A stretch of 64,000 nt of DNA, taken from Enterobacteriaceae bacterium RIT693 (GTDB lineage Bacteria > Pseudomonadota > Gammaproteobacteria > Enterobacterales > Enterobacteriaceae). Shown piece after piece: positions 18,727-27,731 of this stretch. Every line of letters starts with the position of its first letter. Position 1 is the first letter of the stretch. The stretch covers positions 310,001 to 374,000 of the forward strand of contig WJYK01000001.1 of assembly GCA_009668225.1 (NCBI GenBank), read 5' to 3'. The translations under genes and the position numbers were made by a program. The notes under the pieces are model-generated. The model was not told the DNA's origin. It saw only the letters and a program-made list of their open reading frames with translations, and made no database searches.

Positions 18727-18872
18727 CCCGCGGTCAGCGTCCTTCCCCTTGCGCGCTATCCCTCTCTTTTCTGAAGCCGATTTGCACAATCGGCTTCCCG
18801 TTTCGCTCAACTTAGTATAAAAAAGCAGGCTTTGAGATAATTCTCTATTTCACCGTACAGCAAGGAGCAACC

Positions 18873-20153
18873 TTGAACACATTATCGGTTTCTCGTCGCG
18901 CCGCAGCCCTGGCTTTTGCCGTAGCGCTGAGTGCATGTAGCTCAACCCCACCGCAGGACAAACCGTCGACTCAGGTGGCGCCGGGAACCCAGTCCCGCCC
19001 GATCCTGGCGGCAGATGAAGCACAGAATTTTGTTGCTGCACGCTACTTCACGTCAATGAATCCAAATGAAGCTGCGTGGACACCGTCCTCGATTCGTACT
19101 CCTCAGCAACCTGATTTCGTTGTAGGCCCTGCTGGTACCGCCGGGGTCACCCACACGTCGATTCAGGCAGCCGTCGACGCTGCGATTATCAAGCACAGCA
19201 GCTCCCGCCTTTATATCGCCATTATGCCGGGTGAATATGAAGGTACCGTGTATATTCCGGCCGCCTCCGGTAGCGTGACGCTGTACGGGACTTCAGGTAA
19301 CGCAGACGATGTCAAAATCGGCCTGACGCTGGACGCCGAAACCGATCCGGCAACGTGGCGCCGCACCGTTAACCCGGCGGGTAAATACATGCCGGGGAAA
19401 CCAGCATGGTACATGTTTGATAGCTGCCAGAGCCGCCGTAGCGCGACCGTGGGCGTAATGTGTTCCGCCGCCGTGTGGTCCCAGAATAATGGCCTGCAGC
19501 TCCAGAACCTGACTATCCAGAACACCCTGGGTGACAGCGTGGATGCCGGTAACCACCAGGCCGTGGCGTTGCGCAGCGATGGCGATAAAACGCAGCTGAA
19601 CAACGTTCACCTGCTGGGCCGCCAGAATACCTTCTTCGTCACCAACAGCGACGTTCAGAACCGCATGCTGACCAACCGCCAGCCGCGCACGCTGGTGACC
19701 AACAGCTATATCGAAGGTGATGTGGATGTGGTCGCAGGCCGTGGCGCTGTGGTGTTCGATAACACCGATTTCCGCCTGGTGAACAGCCGTACCAAAGAAG
19801 GCTATGTGTTCGCACCAGCAACCCTGCCAAACATCTACTACGGCTTCCTGGCGACAAACAGCCGCTTTACCGCAGCCGGTGACGCTCAACTGGGCCGCTC
19901 ATGGGATTTAGCCGGTGAAAACGGCCAGGCCGCGAATGGCCAGGTTGTTATCCGCGACAGCGTGATCAACGAAGGTTTCAACACGGCTAAACCGTGGGGC
20001 GATGCGCTGGAGTCTAAGCGTCCATTCGCAGGCAACGTTGGCACCAAAGACGATAAGGGCGCGATCAAACGCGATCTGAATGACCCAAGCTTCAACCGCA
20101 TGTGGGAGTTCAATAACCGCGGTTTAGGTAGCCCGGTCGTCGAAGAGAAGTAA
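18873..20153 (+). CDS. ybhC: YbhC, outer-membrane lipoprotein with pectinesterase fold
   Basis: This 426-residue protein starts at TTG with AAGGAG eight bases upstream. A lipoprotein signal ends in LSAC with the lipidated cysteine at 22. The rest is a right-handed beta-helix of the pectin methylesterase family (TSIQAAVDAAI, LQLQNLTIQNTLGDSVDAGNHQAVAL, GRQNTFFV, YIEGDVDVVAGRGAVVFDN). E. coli YbhC is an outer-membrane lipoprotein reported to hydrolyse acyl-CoA rather than pectin. Monocistronic, ending at a bidirectional terminator shared with pgl. Confidence 0.93.
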   Translation: MNTLSVSRRAAALAFAVALSACSSTPPQDKPSTQVAPGTQSRPILAADEAQNFVAARYFTSMNPNEAAWTPSSIRTPQQPDFVVGPAGTAGVTHTSIQAAVDAAIIKHSSSRLYIAIMPGEYEGTVYIPAASGSVTLYGTSGNADDVKIGLTLDAETDPATWRRTVNPAGKYMPGKPAWYMFDSCQSRRSATVGVMCSAAVWSQNNGLQLQNLTIQNTLGDSVDAGNHQAVALRSDGDKTQLNNVHLLGRQNTFFVTNSDVQNRMLTNRQPRTLVTNSYIEGDVDVVAGRGAVVFDNTDFRLVNSRTKEGYVFAPATLPNIYYGFLATNSRFTAAGDAQLGRSWDLAGENGQAANGQVVIRDSVINEGFNTAKPWGDALESKRPFAGNVGTKDDKGAIKRDLNDPSFNRMWEFNNRGLGSPVVEEK

Positions 20154-20169
20154 TTTTTAACTCAGTAAG

Positions 20170-20200
20170 AAAAAACCTCGCCGCGGCGAGGTTTTTTTTA
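20170..20200. terminator. Bidirectional terminator between ybhC and pgl
   Basis: AACCTCGCC/GGCGAGGTT forms a strong stem at 20174-20193 with an A-run before and a T-run after. It can end ybhC rightwards and pgl leftwards. Confidence 0.85.
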
Positions 20201-20210
20201 TGTCTGACAA

Positions 20211-21209
20211 TCAGTGCGCGTGAATCACAACCCACATAGGGCCCTGCCCGACTGCATAGCGGCCTTTTTCTTCCAGCAGCCCCTGCTCACCATTAATTTT
20301 ATACACGGCCGCATGATGGGATTTCTGCCCGACGGCCACCAGGAACTTACCGCTATGGTCAACGTTGAAGCCGCGAGGCTGCTCTTCCGTTGGCTGATAA
20401 CCTTCGATGTTCAGCACGCTACCGTCTTCGGAAACGCTGAACGCGGTGATAATACTGGCGGTACGGTCACAGGCATACAGGTGGCGGCCATCCGGCGTGA
20501 TATGGATATCCGCAGCCCAGCGGGTCCCGGAGAAGCCTGGCGGCATAAAGTCCAGCGTCTGAACGCATTCGATTTTGCCGTGCGGGTCGCGCAGTTCCCA
20601 GACATCAACGGTGCTGTTCAGCTCGTTAACGCAGTACGCATACTGCTGGTTCGGATGAAACGCCATATGGCGTGGGCCTGCGCCCTCAACCGTCGTCACC
20701 TCAGCAGGCGTTTGTGCCACCAGCTTGCCGTCTTCGGACAGCGTGAACAGGCAAATACGATCCTGCTTCAGGGCCGGCGTCCAGAGCGTGCGGTTATCCG
20801 GAGAGATGTTCGCCGAGTGGCAGCCGTCCAGCCCGTCGACCACATCAACGGTTTCGCCCGGCAGGCCATCGTTTTCAAGGCTTATCACCGCAACGTTTGC
20901 TGCATTGTACGAGGCACTGAACAGGAAGCGGCCTTTACGGTCGGTAGAAATATGGGTTGGACTGCCCGGCAGCGGGGCGACGCCCGCTTCCGTCAGGGAG
21001 CCATCATCCGGCGTAATGCGGTAAGCGATGACGCGAAACTCAGGACGCACGCCAACGTACAGAAAACGTTTATCCGGGCTAATGACCATCGGCTGAACCT
21101 GCCCTGGAGCATCCACCACCTGTACAAGGGTCATTTCACCGCTGGCGTGCAGCGTCCAAACGTGGATCTGCTGGCTTTCCGGGCTGGCGGTATAGACTGT
21201 CTGTTTCAT
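20211..21209 (-). CDS. pgl: 6-phosphogluconolactonase Pgl
   Basis: This 332-residue seven-bladed beta-propeller lactonase hydrolyses 6-phosphogluconolactone in the oxidative pentose phosphate pathway. Repeated blade motifs of the type [55 protein letters not shown] and [13 protein letters not shown] are visible along the chain. The length matches E. coli YbhE/Pgl (331). Cytoplasmic and monocistronic, transcribed away from ybhA. Confidence 0.95.
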   Translation of the reverse strand: MKQTVYTASPESQQIHVWTLHASGEMTLVQVVDAPGQVQPMVISPDKRFLYVGVRPEFRVIAYRITPDDGSLTEAGVAPLPGSPTHISTDRKGRFLFSASYNAANVAVISLENDGLPGETVDVVDGLDGCHSANISPDNRTLWTPALKQDRICLFTLSEDGKLVAQTPAEVTTVEGAGPRHMAFHPNQQYAYCVNELNSTVDVWELRDPHGKIECVQTLDFMPPGFSGTRWAADIHITPDGRHLYACDRTASIITAFSVSEDGSVLNIEGYQPTEEQPRGFNVDHSGKFLVAVGQKSHHAAVYKINGEQGLLEEKGRYAVGQGPMWVVIHAH

Positions 21210-21338
21210 GCGTTTACTTTCCTCCTGACGTCGTAAGTAATAATCATAAGGTGAGCCCCAGGCCGCTCGCTATTTTGCGCTTCAGCGCGAGCGGTGTACC
21301 ATCGGAACAAACCTTATGAATAATGACTGGAACCCTAA

Positions 21339-22169
21339 ATGAGTTATCGCGTAATCGCTCTCGATCTCGACGGCACCCTGCTGACCCCGCAAAAAACGAT
21401 TCTTCCGGAGTCCATTACGGCCCTTCACCGCGCCCGCGAGGCGGGAGTGAAAGTGGTGATCGTGACGGGTCGCCATCATGTCGCCATACATCCTTTTTAT
21501 CAGGCACTGGCGTTAGATACACCTGCAATTTGCTGCAATGGCACTTATTTGTATGATTATCATGCAAAAAAGGTTCTGGCCTCCGATCCCCTTCGCCCAG
21601 ACCAAGCTGCGCAAATGGTAGATTTGCTCACCGCTCACCGCGTACATGGCCTGATGTACGTCGACGATGCGATGCTTTATCTGGAAAGCTCGGAGCACGT
21701 GAAAGCCCACGTAGCCCGAACTCAAAACTGGGCACAATCATTGCCTGAAACCCAGCGCCCGGTGTTCCGCAGCGTGCCTTCCCTTAAAGAAGCCGCTCAG
21801 GAGGTGAAGGCTATCTGGAAATTCGCCCTGACGGACTCAGACATTCCTAAGCTCAAGCAGTTTACCACGGAGGTAGAGCGCGAGCTGGATCTCTCCTGCG
21901 AATGGTCCTGGCACGATCAGGTTGACGTTGCCCAGCGAGGCAACAGCAAAGGCGCACGACTGGCTCAGTGGGTTGAGTCTCAGGGACTGTCGATGGATCA
22001 AGTGATTGCTTTTGGCGATAACTATAACGATCTGAGCATGCTGGAAAGCGCCGGGATGGGCGTCGCGATGGGTAATGCGGACGAGGCGATAAAATCGCGT
22101 GCCGATATGACCATCGGTACCAATCTCGAAACCGGCATCGCCGAAACGCTGTACAAATACGTGCTGTAA
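21339..22169 (+). CDS. ybhA: YbhA, HAD-family pyridoxal phosphate phosphatase
   Basis: This 276-residue Cof-type HAD hydrolase has motif I DLDGTLLTP with nucleophile and acid aspartates (residues 9-17), VIVTGRHH (motif II), the cap-domain motif ICCNGTYLYDY and motif IV FGDNYNDLSMLESAGMGVAMGNA. The E. coli homologue dephosphorylates pyridoxal 5'-phosphate and some sugar bisphosphates. It ends immediately before the modC stop on the other strand (adjacent convergent stops). Confidence 0.94.
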   Translation: MSYRVIALDLDGTLLTPQKTILPESITALHRAREAGVKVVIVTGRHHVAIHPFYQALALDTPAICCNGTYLYDYHAKKVLASDPLRPDQAAQMVDLLTAHRVHGLMYVDDAMLYLESSEHVKAHVARTQNWAQSLPETQRPVFRSVPSLKEAAQEVKAIWKFALTDSDIPKLKQFTTEVERELDLSCEWSWHDQVDVAQRGNSKGARLAQWVESQGLSMDQVIAFGDNYNDLSMLESAGMGVAMGNADEAIKSRADMTIGTNLETGIAETLYKYVL

Positions 22170-23228
22170 TCAGGCCGTAATCGACACGCTTTTCACCTGC
22201 GCATACAGCCACTGACCGGGTTTCACCGCCAGTTCATCCCGGGCCCAGGGGCTGATGCGCGCCCACAAGGTACGGGAACCCACTTCAAGCTGAACCTCTA
22301 CCTGCCCCTCGTCATCAAAGCACTGAGCAACCTTAGCCCGCAGCACGTTACGAATACTGCTGTTAACCGGCGGCTGCAATGCCAACGATACGTCAGAAGC
22401 CTGAATGCGAATACGCAGCGGGGCCTGCACCGGCTTGTCCAGCTTATTGACCCACAGATGCTGGTCGCCCAGCGCCAGCGCCGTCATAGCGTAATGCGGA
22501 TGGTGTTCAAGCACGGTGACTTTCAACACGCTGCTTTGCTGCTCTTTAGGCAGCCACGGGTGCATCACGCTGCTGCCCCAAACCTCTTCAAGGTTACCGA
22601 ACGCTTTGACGGTTCCGCTATCCAGCACCAGGACTTTATCTGCCAGATGTAAAATCTCTTCCAGCGAATGGCTAACATAGAGCATGGGGATATTGATCTC
22701 ACGCGCCAGACGCTGGAGATAAGGCAGCAGCTCACGCTTACGCGGGATGTCCAACGAGGCCAGCGGCTCATCAAGCAACAGCAACTCTGGCGCGGTTAAT
22801 AGTGCCCGGCCAATGGCAACTCGCTGCTTCTCTCCCCCGGACAGACTCCACGGGAAACGTTCAAGCAAATCTTCGATACCAAGCAGCGCCACCAGCTTGT
22901 CAAACTGGCCTGCCATACTTTTTGCCATTCCGTATTTTAAATTGCCGCGAACCCGGTAATGCGGAAACAGTCGCGCATCCTGGAATACATAGCCAACCCG
23001 GCGTTTTTCTGGCGGCAGATAAAGCTGTTTTTCCGCGTCCGTAAGGACACGGTCATTGAGGACGATGCGCCCCTGTTCTGGACGAGTCAGCCCGCTGATA
23101 GCATTGATTAATGACGTTTTCCCGGCACCGGACACGCCAAAAACGGCGGTAATGCCCTGCCCCGGCAGGGTTTCATTAATTTCCAGCCGATGCGTGCCAA
23201 GCGTTTGAATAAAGTTAAGCTCCAGCAT
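22170..23228 (-). CDS. modC: Molybdate ABC transporter ATPase ModC
   Basis: This 352-residue ATPase drives molybdate import through ModB. It has Walker [12 protein letters not shown] (about 31-41), signature [16 protein letters not shown] (about 128-143), Walker [13 protein letters not shown] and H-loop [10 protein letters not shown]-terminal Mop/TOBE oxyanion-binding domain starts near residue 290 ([14 protein letters not shown]). The modB stop and modC start touch, so the two are translationally coupled. Confidence 0.96.
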   Translation of the reverse strand: MLELNFIQTLGTHRLEINETLPGQGITAVFGVSGAGKTSLINAISGLTRPEQGRIVLNDRVLTDAEKQLYLPPEKRRVGYVFQDARLFPHYRVRGNLKYGMAKSMAGQFDKLVALLGIEDLLERFPWSLSGGEKQRVAIGRALLTAPELLLLDEPLASLDIPRKRELLPYLQRLAREINIPMLYVSHSLEEILHLADKVLVLDSGTVKAFGNLEEVWGSSVMHPWLPKEQQSSVLKVTVLEHHPHYAMTALALGDQHLWVNKLDKPVQAPLRIRIQASDVSLALQPPVNSSIRNVLRAKVAQCFDDEGQVEVQLEVGSRTLWARISPWARDELAVKPGQWLYAQVKSVSITA

Positions 23229-23920
23229 CAGCTCGCTCCCATACGTTTACGGCTCACTCGAGCCAGCCACTCAGCCACCAGCAGCGAAGCCATCGCCAGC
23301 ACAATAGCAATCAGGCACAAACGCGCGGCAGCGCTTTCACCGCCGGGGGTCTGGATCAGGGTGTACATGGCCGATGGCAGCGTTCGGGTTTCACCGGGAA
23401 TGTTGGAGACGAAAGTGATCGTCGCGCCGAACTCACCGAGCGATCGGGCAAATGCCAGCACGGTACCGGCAATAATACCCGGCAGCGTTAACGGTAAAGT
23501 GATAGTGCAGAAGACACGCCAGCGCCCTGCGCCCAGCGTTCTTGCCGCCTGTTCAAGACGGAGATCAACGCCTTCCAGCGCCAGGCGAATCGCACGAACC
23601 ATCAGCGGGAACGACATGACCGCCGCCGCCAGCACCGCGCCACGCCAGCTAAAGGCAAAGGTAATGCCAAACCAGTCATACAGCCAGGCGCCAATAAATC
23701 CACGACGGCCAAAAGCGATTAATAACAGATAGCCCACCACCACCGGCGGCAGGACTAAAGGAAGATGAATCAGACTGTCGAGCAGGGCTTTGCCCGGGAA
23801 ACGGCAACGCACCAGTACCCAGGCAAAGAAGATCCCGATGGGAAGGCTAAACAGTACCGCAATAGATGACACTTTTAGGCTTAGCAGCACCGCCTGCCAT
23901 TCGGGATCGCTCAATATCAT
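23228..23920 (-). CDS. modB: Molybdate ABC transporter permease ModB
   Basis: This 230-residue inner-membrane permease has about five to six hydrophobic segments. The EAA loop contacting ModC is [19 protein letters not shown] (about 136-154). It is typical of the CysTW/ModB family and begins four bases inside the modA stop, consistent with the modABC operon. Confidence 0.95.
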   Translation of the reverse strand: MILSDPEWQAVLLSLKVSSIAVLFSLPIGIFFAWVLVRCRFPGKALLDSLIHLPLVLPPVVVGYLLLIAFGRRGFIGAWLYDWFGITFAFSWRGAVLAAAVMSFPLMVRAIRLALEGVDLRLEQAARTLGAGRWRVFCTITLPLTLPGIIAGTVLAFARSLGEFGATITFVSNIPGETRTLPSAMYTLIQTPGGESAAARLCLIAIVLAMASLLVAEWLARVSRKRMGAS

Positions 23921-24693
23921 TGTTTCGTCGTAAATCCGTATTTTTGGAAGACTTTCGCCGCTTCCGGTCCTTTCAGATAGCTATAGAACGCGGTCACTGA
24001 CGGGTTATCGTGGCCTTTAACGATCGCAATCGGGTATTCCACCTTCTTGTGGGAATCTTCCGGGAAGGTGCCCACAACTTTCACGCCTTTTCCGGCCACG
24101 GCATCAGAGCCGTAAACAATACCCAGCGGGGCTTCGTCACGCTGAACCAGAGCCAGCGCACCGCGAACGTCTTCAGCAGGGGCAAGTTTACTGGATAAGG
24201 TGTCCCACGCGCCCAGTTTTTGCAGCGCTTCTTTGGCGTAAATCCCCGCAGGCACGTGGTCAGGATCGCCCACCGCCAGACGACCGCCTTTTAACAGCGA
24301 GGCCCAGTCAGTTTTCGCGTCAATGGCGATGTCGCCCTGCTTGCTGGCAGTCGGGGCTACAACCACCAGGCTGTTGCCCAGCAGCGTCTCACGGGTATCC
24401 GTTTTGATGGTGTCTTTCTCAACAGCATAATCCATCCATTTCTGATCGGCAGAAATAAACAGATCGGCCGGTGCACCGGCTTCAATCTGGCGAGCCAGAG
24501 TAGAAGAAGACGCAAAGGAAGAGGCAACCTCAACCTTCTTCTCTTTCTGATACTGCGCCGCAATATCCTGCATCGCATTGGTTAACGATGCCGCCGCAAA
24601 GACGGTAATTTTGTTCCCCTCAGCCAGCGCCTGGCCTGCCAGAGAAACCGATAAAGCCGCGCCCAGGGCGAGGCGTACCCAACGTTGTTTCAT
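23917..24693 (-). CDS. modA: Periplasmic molybdate-binding protein ModA
   Basis: This 258-residue protein has a Sec signal (residues 1-24, ending ...SLAGQALA) and the mature start EGNKITVFAAASLTNAM. The oxyanion-binding serines fall in AAASL and SSSTLARQIEAGAPADLF, with FISADQKWMDYAV following. It delivers molybdate to ModBC. It is first in the operon and is preceded by a candidate ModE operator. Confidence 0.96.
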   Translation of the reverse strand: MKQRWVRLALGAALSVSLAGQALAEGNKITVFAAASLTNAMQDIAAQYQKEKKVEVASSFASSSTLARQIEAGAPADLFISADQKWMDYAVEKDTIKTDTRETLLGNSLVVVAPTASKQGDIAIDAKTDWASLLKGGRLAVGDPDHVPAGIYAKEALQKLGAWDTLSSKLAPAEDVRGALALVQRDEAPLGIVYGSDAVAGKGVKVVGTFPEDSHKKVEYPIAIVKGHDNPSVTAFYSYLKGPEAAKVFQKYGFTTKQ

Positions 24694-24711
24694 GTTTTCA
24701 CTCCGTTTGTT

Positions 24712-24737
24712 TCGTTATGTAACCTGAAATATAACGA
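24712..24737 (-). promoter_or_regulatory. ModE operator upstream of modABC
   Basis: TCGTTAT (24712-24718) and ATAACGA (24731-24737) are perfect inverted arms separated by 12 bases, similar to the E. coli modA operator. It lies 19-44 bases before the modA start, where molybdate-bound ModE would repress transcription. Confidence 0.8.
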
Positions 24738-24845
24738 TTGCCATGCGGAAGATACAGAATTTATCGGCAGAAAGGAGAAGGGCTTTAAAGTTCTTGACTG
24801 AGATCAACAGAAAGACGGCGTGTGCGGGGCTAATACGGCAGAAAG

Positions 24846-24872
24846 AGAAAGCCCGGCGAGTGCCGGGCTTTC
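24846..24872 (-). terminator. Terminator after acrZ
   Basis: GCCCGGC/GCCGGGC forms a 7-bp stem with loop GAGT directly downstream of the acrZ stop, followed on the minus strand by TTTCTCTTTCT. Confidence 0.65.
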
Positions 24873-24878
24873 AGGGAA

Positions 24879-25031
24879 TCAGTGATGCTGTTTCGGCTGT
24901 TGGTCGCGATGACCGACTTTTGAAAAGACGTTAAACACTTCACCCAATCCATAGATAAGACCCAGGATCACTGCCATCACAACCGGCACCATGACCACGG
25001 CAAACACCAGGCTTTTCAATAACTCGAACAT
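24879..25031 (-). CDS. acrZ: AcrZ, small AcrB-associated membrane protein
   Basis: This 50-residue open frame encodes [18 protein letters not shown] and onward: one transmembrane helix (about 8-30) followed by a short polar tail rich in His and Gln (PKQHH). It corresponds along its length to E. coli AcrZ (49 residues, formerly YbhT), which binds AcrB and adjusts AcrAB-TolC efflux. Its position between modA and modE is also conserved. A GGAGGCAAC ribosome site lies just before the ATG. Confidence 0.93.
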   Translation of the reverse strand: MFELLKSLVFAVVMVPVVMAVILGLIYGLGEVFNVFSKVGHRDQQPKQHH

Positions 25032-25159
25032 AGTTGCCTCCGGCAAAAGCGAGAATGATTATTCTAGCGGCAGTTGCGAAAAACGCACTCTCCTTTTGTG
25101 CCATTTGCCCGGATCGGCACAATAGAGGAAAATAAGGGTTTTTCTGGCACGGAGAGACC

Positions 25160-25951
25160 ATGCAAGCTGAAATTTTGTTAACGCTGAAACTCCAGCAACG
25201 GCTGTTCGCCGACCCGCGACGTATTGCGCTGCTTAAACAAATCCGCCACACAGGTTCCATTAGTCAGGGTGCGAAACTGGCAGGCATCAGTTACAAAAGC
25301 GCCTGGGATGCGATTAACGAAATGAACCAGCTGGCAGAATCAAGCCTGGTCGACCGTGCTACCGGCGGCAAAGGCGGCGGCGGCGCAGTGCTCACCCGCT
25401 ACGGCGAGCGCCTTATTCAGCTCTACGACCTGCTGGCGCAAATTCAGCAAAAAGCGTTCGACGTTTTGCAGGATGATGCCCTGCCGCTGGACAGCCTGCT
25501 TGCCGCCATTTCCCGCTTTTCACTGCAAACCAGCGCCCGCAACCAGCTGTTTGGCACCGTGCTCAAACGCGATGACGAGCAGGTTCAGCAGCACGTCGAT
25601 ATTCTGCTGGCTGACGGTGAAACTCGCCTGAAAGCGGCGATTACCCGCCAAAGTGCAGAGCGGCTGGGGCTGAACGAAGGCAAAGAAGTTCTGGTGCTGA
25701 TTAAAGCGCCGTGGATAGACATCGCCGCGGATGCCAGTGCGGCAGGAAATGCAGATAACCAGCTGCCGGGCAAAATCAGCAGCATTGAGCAGGGTAAAGA
25801 GCAAACCGAAGTCCTGGTTCAGCTTGCCGACGGCCAGACGCTTTGTGCGACCCTGCCGAATCTCCACGTCGAGCAGCAGGCGCTGGCGGAAGGTGCTGAG
25901 GTCACAGCATATTTCAATGCAGATCGGGTGATCGTCGCCACACTCTGCTAA
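25160..25951 (+). CDS. modE: Molybdate-responsive regulator ModE
   Basis: This 263-residue regulator has an N-terminal winged HTH (RRIALLKQIRHTGSISQGAKLAGISYKSAWDAINEM, about 20-55) ending in the glycine-rich TGGKGGGGAVLT. Two Mop oxyanion-binding repeats lie in the C-terminal half (SARNQLFGTV about 125, ADNQLPGKISSIEQG about 195). Molybdate-bound ModE represses modABC and activates moa in E. coli. It is transcribed divergently from acrZ and modA and followed by modF. Confidence 0.95.
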   Translation: MQAEILLTLKLQQRLFADPRRIALLKQIRHTGSISQGAKLAGISYKSAWDAINEMNQLAESSLVDRATGGKGGGGAVLTRYGERLIQLYDLLAQIQQKAFDVLQDDALPLDSLLAAISRFSLQTSARNQLFGTVLKRDDEQVQQHVDILLADGETRLKAAITRQSAERLGLNEGKEVLVLIKAPWIDIAADASAAGNADNQLPGKISSIEQGKEQTEVLVQLADGQTLCATLPNLHVEQQALAEGAEVTAYFNADRVIVATLC

Positions 25952-26028
25952 AAGCAGCGTTCTCATTGACATCGACGCGGACAGGTCGTATTCCTGTAGC
26001 CTTATCGCTGCAAAAAATGGGATAAAAC

Positions 26029-27507
26029 ATGTCTGCGTTGCAAATTTCGCAAGGTACGTTTCACCTTAGCGACACAAAAACCCTTACCCTGAACAATCTT
26101 ACTCTGCGCGCCGGCGAGAGCTGGGCGTTTGTCGGTGCTAACGGCAGCGGAAAATCTGCCCTTGCTCGCGCCCTGGCCGGCAGCCTGCCGGTAATGAAAG
26201 GCGAACGCCGCTGCGACTTCACCCGTATCGCCCACCTCTCTTTTGAACAACTGCAAAAGCTGGTCAGCGACGAATGGCAGCGCAATAACACCGATATGCT
26301 GAGCGTCGACGAAGATGACACCGGCCGCACCACCTCAGAAATCATCCAGGATGAGGTCGTGGACGAAGCCCGCAGCCGCGAACTTGCTACGCTGTTTGGC
26401 ATTGAACATTTACTCACTCGTCGTTTCAAATATCTGTCGACGGGTGAAACGCGCAAAGCGCTGCTTTGCCAGGCGCTGATGTCGGAGCCGGAGCTGCTGA
26501 TCCTTGATGAGCCGTTCGACGGGCTGGACGTGAAATCTCGCCAGCAGCTGGCAGAGCTACTGGCACAGCTGAGCGCTCAGGGCTATACCCTGGTGCTGGT
26601 GCTCAACCGCTTCGATGAGATCCCGGATTTTGTTCAATTTGCCGGCGTGCTGGCAGACTGCACGCTGACGGAAAGCGGTGAAAAGCAGGCCCTGCTGGAA
26701 CAGGCGCTTATCGCGCAATTAGCCCATAGCGAAAAGCTGGCTGGCGTTGCGCTCCCGGAGGCAGACGATCCCTCGGCCCGCTATACCCTGCCCGGGCAGC
26801 AACCGCGAATTGTGCTCAAAGACGGCGTGGTGGAATACAACGATCGCCCCATCCTGCACAAGCTTAGCTGGACGGTTAACCCAGGCGAACACTGGCAGAT
26901 TGTAGGGCCTAACGGCGCCGGAAAGTCGACATTGCTCAGCCTGATCACCGGCGATCATCCTCAGGGCTATAGCAACGATCTGACGCTGTTTGGCCGCCGT
27001 CGCGGCAGCGGTGAGACAATATGGGATATCAAAAAACATATTGGTTACGTCAGCAGCAGCCTGCATCTGGACTACCGGGTTAGCACCACCGTTCGTAACG
27101 TTATTCTTTCGGGCTATTTCGACTCGATTGGGATTTATCAGGCGGTTTCAGATCGCCAGCAAAAGCTGACCCGAGAATGGCTGAACATGCTGGGGATGGA
27201 TAACGCCACCGCCGACGCTCCTTTCCACAGCCTCTCGTGGGGCCAGCAGCGCCTGGCGTTAATTGCCCGCGCGCTGGTTAAACACCCGACGCTGCTTATC
27301 CTGGATGAGCCTCTGCAAGGGCTGGATCCCCTGAACCGGCAGCTGATACGCCGCTTTGTCGACATTTTGATTGGCGAAGGGGAAACACAGCTGCTGTTTG
27401 TTTCTCACCACGCCGAAGATGCACCGCAATGCATTACCCATCGGCTAACCTTTGTGCCGGAGGGGAATAAGTACGGCTACCGGATAGAAAACATTCTTCC
27501 CGCATAA
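26029..27507 (+). CDS. modF: ModF, tandem ABC-domain ATPase
   Basis: This 492-residue protein has two ABC domains and no membrane segments. Domain 1 has Walker A GANGSGKSALARALAG (about 36-51) and signature LSTGETRKALLCQAL. Domain 2 has [17 protein letters not shown] (about 293-309) and SLSWGQQRLALIARAL. Both have Walker B (LLILDEPFDGLD and LLILDEPLQGLD). E. coli ModF (490 residues) is molybdate-operon linked, but its role is undefined. It starts 77 bases after modE and ends at a terminator. Confidence 0.94.
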   Translation: MSALQISQGTFHLSDTKTLTLNNLTLRAGESWAFVGANGSGKSALARALAGSLPVMKGERRCDFTRIAHLSFEQLQKLVSDEWQRNNTDMLSVDEDDTGRTTSEIIQDEVVDEARSRELATLFGIEHLLTRRFKYLSTGETRKALLCQALMSEPELLILDEPFDGLDVKSRQQLAELLAQLSAQGYTLVLVLNRFDEIPDFVQFAGVLADCTLTESGEKQALLEQALIAQLAHSEKLAGVALPEADDPSARYTLPGQQPRIVLKDGVVEYNDRPILHKLSWTVNPGEHWQIVGPNGAGKSTLLSLITGDHPQGYSNDLTLFGRRRGSGETIWDIKKHIGYVSSSLHLDYRVSTTVRNVILSGYFDSIGIYQAVSDRQQKLTREWLNMLGMDNATADAPFHSLSWGQQRLALIARALVKHPTLLILDEPLQGLDPLNRQLIRRFVDILIGEGETQLLFVSHHAEDAPQCITHRLTFVPEGNKYGYRIENILPA

Positions 27508-27513
27508 TCCTTT

Positions 27514-27536
27514 AAGGCGCTACGGCGCCTTTTTCA
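27514..27536 (+). terminator. Terminator after modF
   Basis: AGGCGC-TACG-GCGCCT is followed by TTTTC directly after the modF stop. Confidence 0.8.
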
Positions 27537-27637
27537 TTGACTGCCACACGCAGACTTTCGGAATAGACGCACGCTTTCTTCTTTACGCATTTGTTTTACA
27601 ATGCGTTACGCCCCTTTTATTTACGGTAAGCAATGCT

Positions 27638-27653
27638 GTGTAAACGATACCAC
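27638..27653 (+). promoter_or_regulatory. External gal operator (OE) for GalR/GalS
   Basis: GTGTAAACGATACCAC matches the E. coli OE operator at nearly every position and sits about 90 bases upstream of galE. The internal operator partner lies 113 bases further on. Confidence 0.88.
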
Positions 27654-27656
27654 TAA

Positions 27657-27672
27657 TCTAGCACATATCACA
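27657..27672 (-). promoter_or_regulatory. CRP site of the gal promoter
   Basis: Read on the minus strand this is TGTGA-TATGTG-CTAGA: one perfect and one weak half-site, as in the E. coli gal promoter. It lies directly downstream of OE and upstream of the overlapping -10 elements TATGCTATGGTT near 27688-27699. Confidence 0.7.
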
Positions 27673-27731
27673 TTTTTCGGCTCTCTGTTATGCTATGGTT
27701 ATCTTAACCCATAGGCTATATGGAGCGAAAA

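Noticed and set aside
20214-21236. 340-codon frame antisense to pgl
   Set aside because: It coincides almost exactly with pgl on the opposite strand and lacks motifs. Shadow of high-GC third codon positions.
26029-27507. ModF as a fusion or gene duplication artefact
   Set aside because: Two ABC domains in one chain is the normal ModF architecture and its length matches E. coli.
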